Shown piece after piece: positions 1 to 7,631 of a stretch of DNA of 11,251 bases. This DNA is from Gammaproteobacteria bacterium (lineage in GTDB: Bacteria; Pseudomonadota; Gammaproteobacteria; UBA6429; Thiohalophilaceae). The first letter of the stretch is position 1; each line of letters opens with the position of its first letter. Where the stretch lies: the NCBI GenBank assembly GCA_013152045.1, contig JAADGZ010000016.1, positions 1-11,251 on the forward strand, given 5' to 3'. Under the pieces are notes generated by a model. It worked only from the letters and a program-made list of their open reading frames with translations. It was not told the origin of the DNA and did no database searches. The position numbers and the translations under genes were made by a program.

Positions 1-44
1 TGCAGAGCAGTTTGGCTGGTCGCTGTCATTGTTTAAAACTACCA

Positions 45-1712
45 CTATCGCTTGCTGATGTAATTCGGAAATCTGTCTTTATCAATCATGATTTCAATGA
101 GATTAATCGTGTTGTTGAAATCGGTATTTGAAAAAATATTATCGAGATCGGATTCCTTTGCAATCCTGCTGTAGTTAATAGCAAAGGATTGTGCAAGGGC
201 TTTGTAATCAGGGTTGATGAAGTCGCAGTTGATATAGCGGTCATTATATTGTTGTGACTGATTTTTACGGATCAGGCCCATAGTCGCATTATTAAATAGG
301 ATGATATTCAGTGGCAGGTCGTAATTTACCGCGGTCATAATTTCCATGCAGCACATCTGAAAACCGCCATCACCGAGAATGGCAAAGGTAGGTTGCTGAC
401 GGCTAAAGCGTGCGCCGATAGCGGCGGGAATCGCCTGGCCTAAAGAGGAAATTCCTGAATTGGGATAATAACGATTGGCGATGGAAACATTGAAAAAATT
501 CTGCGCGAAAATAATATTGTCATCGAAAATCTGAATATTTTCCGGGAAGCTTTTTTGCAGTCTGGAAAAAAACTGTTCGACTAGAGGAAAACGAGATTTA
601 AATACCTCGGCATCGTGTTCGCTGGCGTTATGCTCTGATTTTATGCTGCTATGTAGGTCGATCGGTTTTTTGTTGGGTTTGGGCTGCGTCTTTAGTTGTT
701 TCAGTAGATCAGAGACTACGTCTTTAATATCGCCATAAATGGCCACGTCGGCCTTGAAAACCTTTTCCAGTTGTTCTTCATTAATGTCCACCTGGGCGAT
801 CTTTTTGTTATCCATCAGGTTTTTATCCCATAGATAACTGGTGCGCTCATTGAAAGCACTGCCCAGAAAAATTAACAGATCAGATTTCTCGCAAATGTAT
901 TGATAGGCCTTGCTGTACGAGGTTACTCCCAGGCTGCCCAGTGAATAAGGTGATTGTTCGTCAATAACGCCCTTGGCCTTGAGGCTGGTGGTGACCGGGA
1001 TTTGCAGCATTTTGCTGAGTTCCGAAACTACCTGTTGTCCACCAGACTTGATACAGCCAAAGCCAGCGACAATAACGGGGTTTTCCGCTTCCCGCACGAG
1101 CGTGCTCAGTTTGCTGACCAGCTGTGAGTTGTCGGGTTTGATGCGGATATTGCGCTGGGTTTTTATATGATCCAGCAGGCTCTCGTCGACGAGTTCTTTC
1201 TGGATATTATAGGGAAAGCTGAGTAATACCGGACCAGAATTGGCAGAGAGTAAAATACTGGATGCCCGGTTCAGTACGTTGGCCAGATAGTCGCTGCGTT
1301 CAATAATTTTGTTATAGCGGGTAATGCCTTTGAACAGAGCATTTTGATCGATACTGCCGCCCTCCCCCGAGCTTTCCTGCAGACCGCCTTTACCGAAAAT
1401 ATGGGTAGAGGTTTCGCCGGTAATGATTAGCAGCGGTTGCCGATCAGCATAGGCGTTGGCAATGCCTGTTACCAGGTTGGTGGCACCCGGTCCGGCGGTG
1501 GTGATACAGGCGCCAATCTTGCCGGAAGCGCGTGCATAACCCCCGGCCATAAATGAGGCGCCCTGCTCGTGCTTGGCCAGGATGGCCTTGATACTTGAAT
1601 CGTAGAGGCTGTCATAGACCGGCAGGATGTGTGCGCCGGGCATGCCGAATATATATTCAATGCCCAGGCGCTCCATATATCTAACGATTAATTCACTGAC
1701 TAGTATTTGCAT
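45..1712 (-). CDS. ThDP-dependent enzyme, acetolactate synthase-like, substrate unknown
   Basis: This 555-residue protein has the full three-domain layout of the acetolactate synthase/pyruvate oxidase family. The N-terminal PYR domain carries the catalytic glutamate at E49 (KHEQGA) and the GPGATNLVTGIA segment at 74-85. A central domain runs from about 195 to 340. The C-terminal domain binds ThDP and metal through GDGG at 447-450 and NN at 474-475. A charged, probably flexible linker lies at about 340-370. Where acetohydroxyacid synthases usually have a Gln-Trp-Gln substrate-site motif, this protein has RKNQSQQY (482-489), with Asn in place of Trp. No regulatory small subunit gene is next to it. 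A housekeeping IlvB role is therefore unlikely, and it could be a decarboxylase or lyase of a specialised pathway. The ATG at 1712 is the only ordinary start after an upstream in-frame TGA, but its ribosome binding site is poor. The 3' half is distinctly AT-rich. Family assignment is firm; the substrate is not known. Confidence 0.8.
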   Translation of the reverse strand: MQILVSELIVRYMERLGIEYIFGMPGAHILPVYDSLYDSSIKAILAKHEQGASFMAGGYARASGKIGACITTAGPGATNLVTGIANAYADRQPLLIITGETSTHIFGKGGLQESSGEGGSIDQNALFKGITRYNKIIERSDYLANVLNRASSILLSANSGPVLLSFPYNIQKELVDESLLDHIKTQRNIRIKPDNSQLVSKLSTLVREAENPVIVAGFGCIKSGGQQVVSELSKMLQIPVTTSLKAKGVIDEQSPYSLGSLGVTSYSKAYQYICEKSDLLIFLGSAFNERTSYLWDKNLMDNKKIAQVDINEEQLEKVFKADVAIYGDIKDVVSDLLKQLKTQPKPNKKPIDLHSSIKSEHNASEHDAEVFKSRFPLVEQFFSRLQKSFPENIQIFDDNIIFAQNFFNVSIANRYYPNSGISSLGQAIPAAIGARFSRQQPTFAILGDGGFQMCCMEIMTAVNYDLPLNIILFNNATMGLIRKNQSQQYNDRYINCDFINPDYKALAQSFAINYSRIAKESDLDNIFSNTDFNNTINLIEIMIDKDRFPNYISKR

Positions 1713-1742
1713 GTGCAGACATCAATTTGGCTATTTAATGGT

Positions 1743-1775
1743 CTGGCAGCTGTGACAGGAGCATTGCAGCGCCAG
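1743..1775 (-). other. Stem-loop between the DJ-1 gene and the ThDP-enzyme gene
   Basis: CTGGCAGCTG (1743-1752) pairs with CAGCGCCAG (1767-1775) around a 14-nt loop, giving a nine-pair stem with one bulged base. It lies in the 134-bp gap, about 30 nt upstream of the ThDP-enzyme ATG. Neither strand has a clear U-run after it, so it is not a textbook intrinsic terminator. It could be a weak terminator for the upstream operon or a leader structure. Confidence 0.3.
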
Positions 1776-1846
1776 GGAGGACGGAGTCTGAGTTGGTGCC
1801 GGCCCGGTACCCAGAACAAGGTTTTTTTTACGTGGGGAGAGGTAAA

Positions 1847-2401
1847 TTAGTTTAGTCTCTGTAACGGCGCTTCCACTTCTGCGCGCTTGTCCCGGCCAAG
1901 CAGTTGTTCGATTAGGCTCAGAGCAAAATCCATTGCCGTGCCCGGGCCACGAGAGGTGATTAGCTTGCCATCAATGACCACCGCCTGTTCACGGTAGTCC
2001 ATCTCGGCAATAGTGCGGTCATCGAGGCTGCCGGGATAACTGGTGGCCTGACGGCCATCCAGCAGGCCGGCGCTGGCCAGGACTTTGGGCGCGGCACAAA
2101 TGGCAGCGATAAACTTTCCTTCGCTGGACATCGTTTTCAGTAATGACTGAATACGCGAATCCTGATTCAGATGATCGGCACCCGGCAGGCCGCCGGGCAG
2201 CACGATCATGTCATAGTCTTTTTGCAGTGCTTGATCCAGATTCATATCTGCAATCAGTACCATGCCACGACTGGCGATGACCGGCTTGTCATCCAGTCCG
2301 GCGGTGACCACGTCAATACCGGCGCGGCGCAGTAGATCCACAATGGTGACGGCTTCCAGCTCTTCACAACCCTGGGCTAGTGGGACGAGGACAGTTGCCA
2401 T
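1847..2401 (-). CDS. DJ-1/YajL family protein (ThiJ/PfpI superfamily)
   Basis: This 184-residue single-domain protein closely matches the YajL/DJ-1 pattern. It has GCEELEAV (11-18) with the conserved acidic residue that hydrogen-bonds the reactive cysteine (E16), VLPGG (67-71), the nucleophile elbow AAICAAP with C102, and SRGPGTAMDF near the C terminus. Family members are oxidative-stress proteins of the cytosol. They have been linked to chaperone activity and to removal of methylglyoxal adducts, though the deglycase role is disputed. The ATG at 2401 has a strong AGGAGG eight bases upstream, and the gene overlaps the end of yibQ by 25 bp, so it is probably the translationally coupled last gene of the gpmI-side operon. 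E. coli yajL sits elsewhere, next to thiI and panE, so the family call is safer than the orthologue call. Confidence 0.9.
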   Translation of the reverse strand: MATVLVPLAQGCEELEAVTIVDLLRRAGIDVVTAGLDDKPVIASRGMVLIADMNLDQALQKDYDMIVLPGGLPGADHLNQDSRIQSLLKTMSSEGKFIAAICAAPKVLASAGLLDGRQATSYPGSLDDRTIAEMDYREQAVVIDGKLITSRGPGTAMDFALSLIEQLLGRDKRAEVEAPLQRLN

Positions 2402-3201
2402 CGTTGCTTCCTCCTGGCTTTGCGAATGGAAATTAAATCAGATACTGAGACCAGCTTTATGCCCTGTTTTGCCAACGTTGGCAACCAAGTTTCGAGTATT
2501 TTCAGAGTGTCGTGGTAGGGGTGACCAATGGCCAGTGCGGTACCTTTTTTCCTGGCTTGGGCAATCAGTATTTTGAGCTGCTGTTTTACGATCTCCGGTT
2601 TGTTTTTTTCGTAGTCGAGAAATACATCGCGTTTGGCGCCGCGGATGCCGTGTTTTTCGGCTTCTTTCAGGGCCACTGTGTCGCGGGTAGTGCGGCTGTC
2701 GACAAAATACAGATCATCCCGGAACATGGCCATTTGCATGACCCAGGTCATGCGTTGAGTGTTTTTAGTGAGCAGGCTGCCCATGTGGTTGTTGAATCCG
2801 CGCACATGCGGTACGGCGTTGATATCCCGGCGCATTTCATCTTTTAATTGTTGTTCGTCCATGGCTTGGGTTAGGCCACCGGGGCCGAGTGCCTCGCCAT
2901 TGTCGGCTTCCATGGGCAGGTGCAGCATGACTTCTTTGTGTTGGCGATAAGCCAGCTCGGCCAGGCGAGGGGAACTGGCAAGATGTGGCAGCAAGGCATA
3001 GGTTACTGCGCCGGGTAAGTTGAGCGCACGCCGACCGGCGGCCATTTGATTACCCATATCATCAATGATAATGCTGATGACAATGTCATTGTTACGAATG
3101 TTGCCCCTGTCCACCAGCGCGGGTTGTGCTTTGGTGGTCAGGGGTACAAACAGGGGTAACAGCAACGCACAGACCAGTATTGGTATCCGCAGGCGACGCA
3201 T
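2377..3201 (-). CDS. yibQ: Divergent polysaccharide deacetylase family protein YibQ
   Basis: This 274-residue protein has an N-terminal hydrophobic signal segment (about residues 5-25, ending near TKAQPA) and a deacetylase-like fold. Visible family motifs are IIIDDMG (44-50), HLPMEA (94-99), NNHMGS (137-142), FVDSRTT (166-172) and GHPYHD (226-231). The family, formerly DUF610, is related to NodB-type carbohydrate esterases but diverges from them, and its substrate is not established. It is predicted to be periplasmic. The start lies 13 bp after the ctpA stop, and the order envC-ctpA-yibQ is conserved in Pseudomonas, while E. coli has envC-yibQ. This context suggests a role in peptidoglycan or envelope maintenance. 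The end overlaps the DJ-1 gene by 25 bp. Confidence 0.92.
   Translation of the reverse strand: MRRLRIPILVCALLLPLFVPLTTKAQPALVDRGNIRNNDIVISIIIDDMGNQMAAGRRALNLPGAVTYALLPHLASSPRLAELAYRQHKEVMLHLPMEADNGEALGPGGLTQAMDEQQLKDEMRRDINAVPHVRGFNNHMGSLLTKNTQRMTWVMQMAMFRDDLYFVDSRTTRDTVALKEAEKHGIRGAKRDVFLDYEKNKPEIVKQQLKILIAQARKKGTALAIGHPYHDTLKILETWLPTLAKQGIKLVSVSDLISIRKARRKQRWQLSSSH
2410..2415 (-). promoter_or_regulatory. Strong Shine-Dalgarno of the DJ-1 gene inside yibQ
   Basis: The minus strand reads AGGAGG followed by AAGCAACG and then the ATG at 2401, an 8-nt spacing. The site lies within the last codons of yibQ. It fixes the DJ-1 start and shows that the 25-bp overlap is real. Confidence 0.7.
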
Positions 3202-3214
3202 CCTGATAAAACGC

Positions 3215-4546
3215 TTATTTCGAACTTAGCAGATGCAATCCCTTGAGCAGATTCAGTGCTTCATAAACAGGGTAGTCATCACTGGCGAGACTCGCGCTAT
3301 CCTTGCTGTCTTTTGCGTTTTTATCCTGTTTCTTTTCCGTAATGCCGTGTTTGCCATTGTCGTTTTTAAGATGACGACTCAGATCGGCTTCTTTAAGCTG
3401 TTTAAAGCCGTGCTCTTTGCGGGTGGCAATCTTGAGGTGATCCAGCTTGATGTCGGGCTCGATGCCTTCGGCCTGAATCGAACGCTTCGATGGTGTGTAA
3501 TAACGTGCGGTGGTTAATTTAATCGCACGGTTATTGCCCAGCGGTACGACGGTCTGCACGGAGCCTTTACCAAAGGTCCGGAAGCCCATAATAATGGCAC
3601 GCTTGTTATCCTGCAGGGCACCAGCGACAATTTCGGAAGCCGAAGCCGAGCCGCCGTTGACCAGTACCACCATAGGCGCATCGTCGATATAGTCATCTGG
3701 TTTTGCCTGACGCACGATACGGTTGCTGGCTTTGCGTCCTTCTACCGAGACGATAATGCCTTTTCTGAGGAAGGTGTCGGATACGGAAATCGCGGCATCT
3801 AGCAGTCCGCCTGGGTTGTTGCGCAGATCCAGAATCAGGCCATTGAGTTTACCGCCACTTTCTTTTTTCAGCTTGGAAATGGCTTTGCGTAGATCTTCTC
3901 CGGTACGCTCCTGGAATTGTGAGATACGTACATAGCCATAACCGGGTTCCAGGAGTTTTTGTTTGACACTCTTGACGTGGATGATGGCGCGTTTGATTTT
4001 GATCAGCAGGGGTTTGTCAGCGCCTTCGCGGGCAATGGTCAGTTTTATTTCTGAACCGGGTTTGCCGCGCATAAGCTTGACCGCATTGTCCAGGCCCATG
4101 CCCTTGACCGGCTTGTCGTTGATGCGAATAATCAGATCGCCAGCTTTGACCCCGGCGTGTTTTGCGGGGGTGTCATCGATGGGGGAGATGACTTTGACGA
4201 AACCGTCTTCCATGCCGACCACGATACCGAGTCCGCCGAATTGGCCACTGGTGCCGACGCGTAATTCTTCAAAGGCCTTGGCGTCCAGATAGGTGGAGTG
4301 GGGATCAAGACCGGTGAGCATGCCGCGGATGGCGTTTTCCAGTAGCTCAGTGTCTGAGACCTTCTCAACATAGTTTTCCTTGATTTTGCCAAATACCTCG
4401 CTCAAGGTGCGAATGGTTTGCAGCGGCAGAGCGCCCGGTGTTGCCGTGGCCTCGCGGTCGGCCAGTACCCCTCGGCCAATAGCAAGCGAGACGCCAATAA
4501 TTAGGCCTAATATCAGGATAAGAAAGTTTTTGTTAAATAATTTCAT
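3215..4546 (-). CDS. ctpA: C-terminal processing peptidase, S41 family (CtpA)
   Basis: This 443-residue periplasmic serine protease has one N-terminal hydrophobic segment (residues 7-23) serving as signal or anchor. A PDZ domain follows at about 95-175 with the carboxylate-binding loop near GGLGIVVG (104-111). The protease core contains the catalytic Ser-Lys dyad: S302 in GSASASEI and K327 in TFGKG, 25 residues apart as in the family. LRNNPGG (241-247) is also conserved. Residues 375-420 form a lysine- and aspartate-rich, low-complexity tail segment. In Pseudomonas aeruginosa the CtpA encoded next to envC degrades peptidoglycan cross-link hydrolases together with a lipoprotein adaptor, which fits this neighbourhood. 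A GGAG lies 10 nt before the ATG. The 118-bp gap after envC carries a possible promoter of its own. Confidence 0.95.
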   Translation of the reverse strand: MKLFNKNFLILILGLIIGVSLAIGRGVLADREATATPGALPLQTIRTLSEVFGKIKENYVEKVSDTELLENAIRGMLTGLDPHSTYLDAKAFEELRVGTSGQFGGLGIVVGMEDGFVKVISPIDDTPAKHAGVKAGDLIIRINDKPVKGMGLDNAVKLMRGKPGSEIKLTIAREGADKPLLIKIKRAIIHVKSVKQKLLEPGYGYVRISQFQERTGEDLRKAISKLKKESGGKLNGLILDLRNNPGGLLDAAISVSDTFLRKGIIVSVEGRKASNRIVRQAKPDDYIDDAPMVVLVNGGSASASEIVAGALQDNKRAIIMGFRTFGKGSVQTVVPLGNNRAIKLTTARYYTPSKRSIQAEGIEPDIKLDHLKIATRKEHGFKQLKEADLSRHLKNDNGKHGITEKKQDKNAKDSKDSASLASDDYPVYEALNLLKGLHLLSSK

Positions 4547-4640
4547 GAATTAGCGTCTCCAGGCTGGTCTCGGGCCTAACTGTATAATTAATTTCCGTAG
4601 CTGCTTGATATTACAATAAAGTATTATGGCAAACACTCTT

Positions 4641-4668
4641 TTTATATTCTATCGTTTTAATAAATCAA
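4641..4668 (-). promoter_or_regulatory. Candidate sigma-70 promoter for ctpA
   Basis: On the minus strand TTGATT (4668-4663) is followed after 16 bp by TATAAA (4646-4641). The predicted transcript would start about 88 nt upstream of the ctpA ATG. The -35 element overlaps the envC stop codon. The match is decent in an AT-rich stretch, but it rests on sequence likeness alone. Confidence 0.35.
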
Positions 4669-5840
4669 CTATGGCGTATGCGTTTGCACCAGCGGCCAGG
4701 GTTGGTCGGTTTGCCTTTGTAGCGAATCTCGAAGTAGAGTCCACTGCGTTGTTGTCCTCCACTGTCACCTACCTCGCCAATAACTTCGTTGGCGTCTACC
4801 CAATCGCCGGTTTCCATGTAGAGACTCTGGTTATGGCCATAAAGGCTCATGTAGCCATCACCATGATCGATAATCAGCAGTAGTCCATAGCCTCTTAACC
4901 AATCGGCATAGGCGACCCGGCCATGAGAAATAGCATGTACTTCGCGCCCTTTCGCGGCCATGATCATGTCGCCGTTCCATTTCAGTTTGCCCGCTCGGCG
5001 GCGTTTGCCGAAGAGTCGTTTGAGCTTGCCTCGTACCGGCCACATCAGTTTGCCCCGGTAGGCGGCAAATGGTTTTTGCTTATCGACTTCGGCAAAAATA
5101 TCCGGCATGGCCTGATTAATCGCCTGCAACAAATGCTGCAGACGTTTTTCATTGGCGCTCATCTGTGTCAGTTGCTGGCTCTTGTTTTTGATCTTCCGAT
5201 TCAGGCGCGCCAGCACCAGAGCGCGGGCACGGTAGGTTTTTTCCTGAGCTTTTTTTTCTGCCTGCTGTTTTACTCGTATTTGGCGGAGTTTTTTGCTTTC
5301 GAGTCTGATTCGGGCGCTAAGCTTCTCAATTTTTTCAAGTGCCACCTGGACCTGGGCAATCTGCTCGCTACGGGCCTGATTAAAGTAATTGTAATACACC
5401 AGGGTGCGTCCAAACAGGGCGGGATCTTGCTGGTTGAGTATCAGTTTAAGGTATTCCTGGCGTCCGATCATGAAGGCCGAGCGAATTTGTCTACTCAACA
5501 GTTTTCGCTGGGCCGCCAGTTTTTGCTCTTCCTGGCGGCGGTTTTTTTTCAGGCCGAGTAGCTTTTTCCTGCTGGCTCTAAGTTTACCGGAAAGCCGGTG
5601 CAGGCTGCGTGACTGGCGGCTTATGCGGGTTTCAATTTTGCTGAGAGTCTGCTGTACCGAATTATGCAGTTTGCGGGCTTCGGTGAGCTCATCGCGCAGA
5701 GACTGAATCCGGTCGCGCAGGCGGGCGAGTTCTTCGGTTCTGGTCTGGCGGTCTGACTGGTTAAGCCTGTCTGCCAGTGTGCTGCCTGCAAATAAAAGCA
5801 GGAGATTGAAAATCAGCAGGCTGGCAAGCAGGTGTTTCAG
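4665..5840 (-). CDS. envC: Murein hydrolase activator EnvC, CTG start
   Basis: Reading this frame from CTG at 5840 gives 391 residues, close to the roughly 420 of E. coli EnvC. Residues 2-23 ([11 protein letters not shown]... to STLA) form a signal peptide with a plausible cut after A23. Residues of about 25-245 are a long Lys/Arg/Gln/Glu-rich coiled coil. A LytM domain occupies about 265-385. The LytM zinc ligands are lost: the usual HxxxD is replaced by WNGDMI and the usual HxH by LYF in SGLYFEIR. Such degenerate LytM factors act by recruiting and activating the amidases AmiA/AmiB at the septum rather than by cutting peptidoglycan. No ATG, GTG or TTG occurs in frame between an upstream stop at about 5945 and codon 115 (TTG at 5498). 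Starting at that TTG would delete the signal and half of the coiled coil. Confidence 0.88.
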   Translation of the reverse strand: MKHLLASLLIFNLLLLFAGSTLADRLNQSDRQTRTEELARLRDRIQSLRDELTEARKLHNSVQQTLSKIETRISRQSRSLHRLSGKLRASRKKLLGLKKNRRQEEQKLAAQRKLLSRQIRSAFMIGRQEYLKLILNQQDPALFGRTLVYYNYFNQARSEQIAQVQVALEKIEKLSARIRLESKKLRQIRVKQQAEKKAQEKTYRARALVLARLNRKIKNKSQQLTQMSANEKRLQHLLQAINQAMPDIFAEVDKQKPFAAYRGKLMWPVRGKLKRLFGKRRRAGKLKWNGDMIMAAKGREVHAISHGRVAYADWLRGYGLLLIIDHGDGYMSLYGHNQSLYMETGDWVDANEVIGEVGDSGGQQRSGLYFEIRYKGKPTNPGRWCKRIRHS

Positions 5841-5852
5841 TCTTCCAGCTCC
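5837..5852 (-). promoter_or_regulatory. Ribosome binding site and CTG start of envC, overlapping the gpmI stop
   Basis: The minus strand reads GGAGCTGGAAGACTGAAA. GGAG (5852-5849) lies 8 nt before CTG (5840-5838), and the TGA of gpmI (5839-5837) overlaps that CTG in a CTGA arrangement. This is the layout of translational coupling usually seen with ATGA, here with a rare CTG initiator. Confidence 0.6.
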
Positions 5853-7384
5853 AGCAGGGAATGGCCGGTCATGGCACTTGGTTTTTCCAGCCCCATAAGA
5901 TAGAGCATGGTTGGGGTGATATCCGCCAGGGTGCCACGCGCTTCAAATCTGGCGGGACGTCCCACATAGATCAGCGGTACCACATTGCTGGTGTGAGCCG
6001 TATGCGCCTGGCCGGTTTCCGGGTTCATCATTTTTTCAGCATTACCGTGATCAGCGGTAATGAGCATTTCACCGCCTGCCTTGAGCACTGCATCTCGGAC
6101 CCGGCCGAGACACTGATCCAGATATTCGATAGCTTTGATGGTTGCTTTGAAATTGCCGGTATGGCCGACCATATCTGCGTTAGCATAATTGCAGATAATG
6201 ACATCATATTTGTTACTTTCAATCGCCTCGATCAGTTTGTCAGTGACTTCCTGTGCACTCATTTCTGGCTTTAAGTCGTAGGTTGGCACATCGGGCGAAG
6301 GAATAAGAACGCGCTCCTCAAAATCAAACGGCTCTTCGCGTCCGCCGTTGAAAAAGAAGGTGACGTGGGCATATTTCTCGGTTTCGGCGATACGCAGCTG
6401 GTGTAGCCCCAGGTGGGAAATGTATTCACCAAAGACATTGCGTAGACGCTCGGGCGGATAGGCCCCCGGAATATCATAGTCCGAATTGTATTCGGTGAGG
6501 CTGACAAACTGTCCCAGTTTGGGTTTCAATTCACGTTCGAAGCAGTTGAAATCCGGTTCGATAAAGGGTCGGGTGATTTGCCTGGCCCGATCGGAACGGA
6601 AATTCATGAAGACGATGACATCGCCATCTTCCACCTGAACAGATTGCTTTTGATCGCCGATAACCGCAGTAGCCTGAACGAATTCATCGGTTTCGCCGCG
6701 TTGGTAGGCCATTTCCAGTCCATCCATAGCCGTTGTTACCTGAAATTCAGCCTTACCCTGGGTAATCAGATCATAGGCACTCTGAATGCGCGGCCAACGG
6801 TGATCCCGGTCCATGGCATAATAACGACCGATGATGGAGGCAAAACAACCGCCGCCCACCCGCTCGAATACGGTTTCCATTTTTTCGATGGAGTCACGGG
6901 CGCTCTTGGGCGCGGTATCACGACCATCCAGGAAGGCGTGCAGATAGACTTTCTCGACCCCCTGACGTACCCCCAGCTCGACCATGGCGTGAATATGATC
7001 CTCGTGGCTGTGAACGCCGCCGGGGGATAACAGGCCAAGAATATGCAGGGCCTTATTATTAGCCCGTGCCATATCGGCAGCATCAACCAGGGTTTGGTTG
7101 CTGAAAAAGGAGCCGGTTTTTACCGAACGACTGACCCGGGTAAATTCCTGATAGACCACGCGGCCCGCGCCAAGATTTAGGTGTCCGACTTCGGAATTGC
7201 CCATTTGACCTGATGGCAGGCCTACTTCTGCACCTGAACCATGAACGAAGGTGTGGGGACGGTTTTCCCACAGGGCGTTCCATTCTGGTTTTTTGGCATG
7301 CAGAATGGCATTACCTTCAGGTTCCTCAGAATATCCCCAGCCATCGAGGATCATTAGTACCATTGGTTTGGGCGTTAGTGACAT
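5837..7384 (-). CDS. gpmI: 2,3-bisphosphoglycerate-independent phosphoglycerate mutase
   Basis: This 515-residue enzyme interconverts 3- and 2-phosphoglycerate in glycolysis and gluconeogenesis. It matches the alkaline-phosphatase-superfamily iPGM throughout: metal ligand D14 in LDGWGY, the phosphoserine S64 in MGNSEVGH, substrate-contact residues in GGVHSHEDH (122-130) and FLDGRDT (151-157), [10 protein letters not shown] (185-194), and the metal site ITADHGNAE plus GQAHTAHT towards the C terminus. Length agrees with E. coli GpmI (514). The ATG at 7384 has a weak ribosome binding site, but an in-frame TAA about 22 bp upstream leaves no better start. It is the first gene of the leftward block and overlaps envC by 4 nt. 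Confidence 0.98.
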   Translation of the reverse strand: MSLTPKPMVLMILDGWGYSEEPEGNAILHAKKPEWNALWENRPHTFVHGSGAEVGLPSGQMGNSEVGHLNLGAGRVVYQEFTRVSRSVKTGSFFSNQTLVDAADMARANNKALHILGLLSPGGVHSHEDHIHAMVELGVRQGVEKVYLHAFLDGRDTAPKSARDSIEKMETVFERVGGGCFASIIGRYYAMDRDHRWPRIQSAYDLITQGKAEFQVTTAMDGLEMAYQRGETDEFVQATAVIGDQKQSVQVEDGDVIVFMNFRSDRARQITRPFIEPDFNCFERELKPKLGQFVSLTEYNSDYDIPGAYPPERLRNVFGEYISHLGLHQLRIAETEKYAHVTFFFNGGREEPFDFEERVLIPSPDVPTYDLKPEMSAQEVTDKLIEAIESNKYDVIICNYANADMVGHTGNFKATIKAIEYLDQCLGRVRDAVLKAGGEMLITADHGNAEKMMNPETGQAHTAHTSNVVPLIYVGRPARFEARGTLADITPTMLYLMGLEKPSAMTGHSLLELED

Positions 7385-7517
7385 AGGCTTGGTCGGCAGA
7401 TCAATTTAGTGAGTCATCATGTTGCTGGAATTAATCCAGATCATTTTCGGAATTGTCCCAAATACCGTTTATTAGCGCAAATTAGGCTTTGGCGTCCCGT
7501 ATTTGGATAAAAAATCA

Positions 7518-7536
7518 GGTTTTTAATAAATAAACC
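7518..7536. promoter_or_regulatory. Imperfect 19-bp dyad, possible operator in the divergent region
   Basis: GGTTT (7518-7522) and AAACC (7532-7536) are inverted around an AT-rich centre, and the symmetry extends to GGTTTnT/AnAAACC. It lies just upstream of the first TATAAT of the arsR gene, where an ArsR-type autorepressor site would be expected. Nothing in the window proves binding. Confidence 0.25.
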
Positions 7537-7549
7537 TTCTCAAAAGCAG

Positions 7550-7564
7550 CATAATTGTATAATG
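7550..7564 (+). promoter_or_regulatory. Candidate arsR -10 (TATAAT) within an imperfect dyad
   Basis: A perfect TATAAT lies at 7558-7563. The surrounding CATAATTGTATAATG is partly palindromic (CAT.AT and AT.ATG arms), so a dimeric regulator bound here would block RNA polymerase. No good -35 is seen at 16-18 bp. A second perfect TATAAT lies at 7596-7601, with TTGATA (7567-7572) too far upstream (23 bp). Which one is used cannot be told from the sequence. Confidence 0.4.
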
Positions 7565-7631
7565 TTTTGATAATAAAGGGCAGCGCAAGCTTTTATATAA
7601 TCACAAACCGTGCTGCAACAAGGTGATTAAT

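Noticed and set aside
1..29. Possible start of another minus-strand gene: ATG at 29 reading MTATSQTAL towards the window edge
   Set aside because: Only nine complete codons are visible and the upstream sequence lacks a clear ribosome binding site, so it cannot be supported from this window.
1795..1811. GGTGCC/GGTACC hairpin as a terminator of the DJ-1 operon
   Set aside because: The arms pair with a wobble or mismatch, the loop is short, and no U-run follows on the minus strand. The nearby run of T lies on the plus strand, where no gene ends.
4626..4883. Plus-strand reading frame of 85 codons opposite the envC end
   Set aside because: It is antisense to the conserved LytM domain of envC, matches no recognisable family, and is explained by codon bias in the opposite strand.
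4665..5498. envC as a 277-residue protein starting at TTG 5498
   Set aside because: This start falls inside the coiled coil and removes a clear signal peptide that reads in frame from 5840, so it is a gene-caller artefact.
4923..5561. Plus-strand reading frame of 212 codons opposite envC
   Set aside because: It is long only because the Lys/Arg/Gln-rich coiled coil leaves few stops on the other strand. No domain or start signal is visible.
4665..5840. EnvC as an active zinc endopeptidase
   Set aside because: The zinc ligands of the LytM site are replaced (WNGDMI and LYFEI), as expected for an amidase activator rather than an enzyme.
6578..7030. Plus-strand reading frame of 150 codons opposite gpmI
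   Set aside because: It lies entirely across highly conserved gpmI coding sequence and shows no protein family features.
7425..7439. CTGGAATTAATCCAG dyad upstream of gpmI as an operator
   Set aside because: Five-base arms around a 5-nt centre are expected by chance in a region of this length, and there is no second copy to support it.
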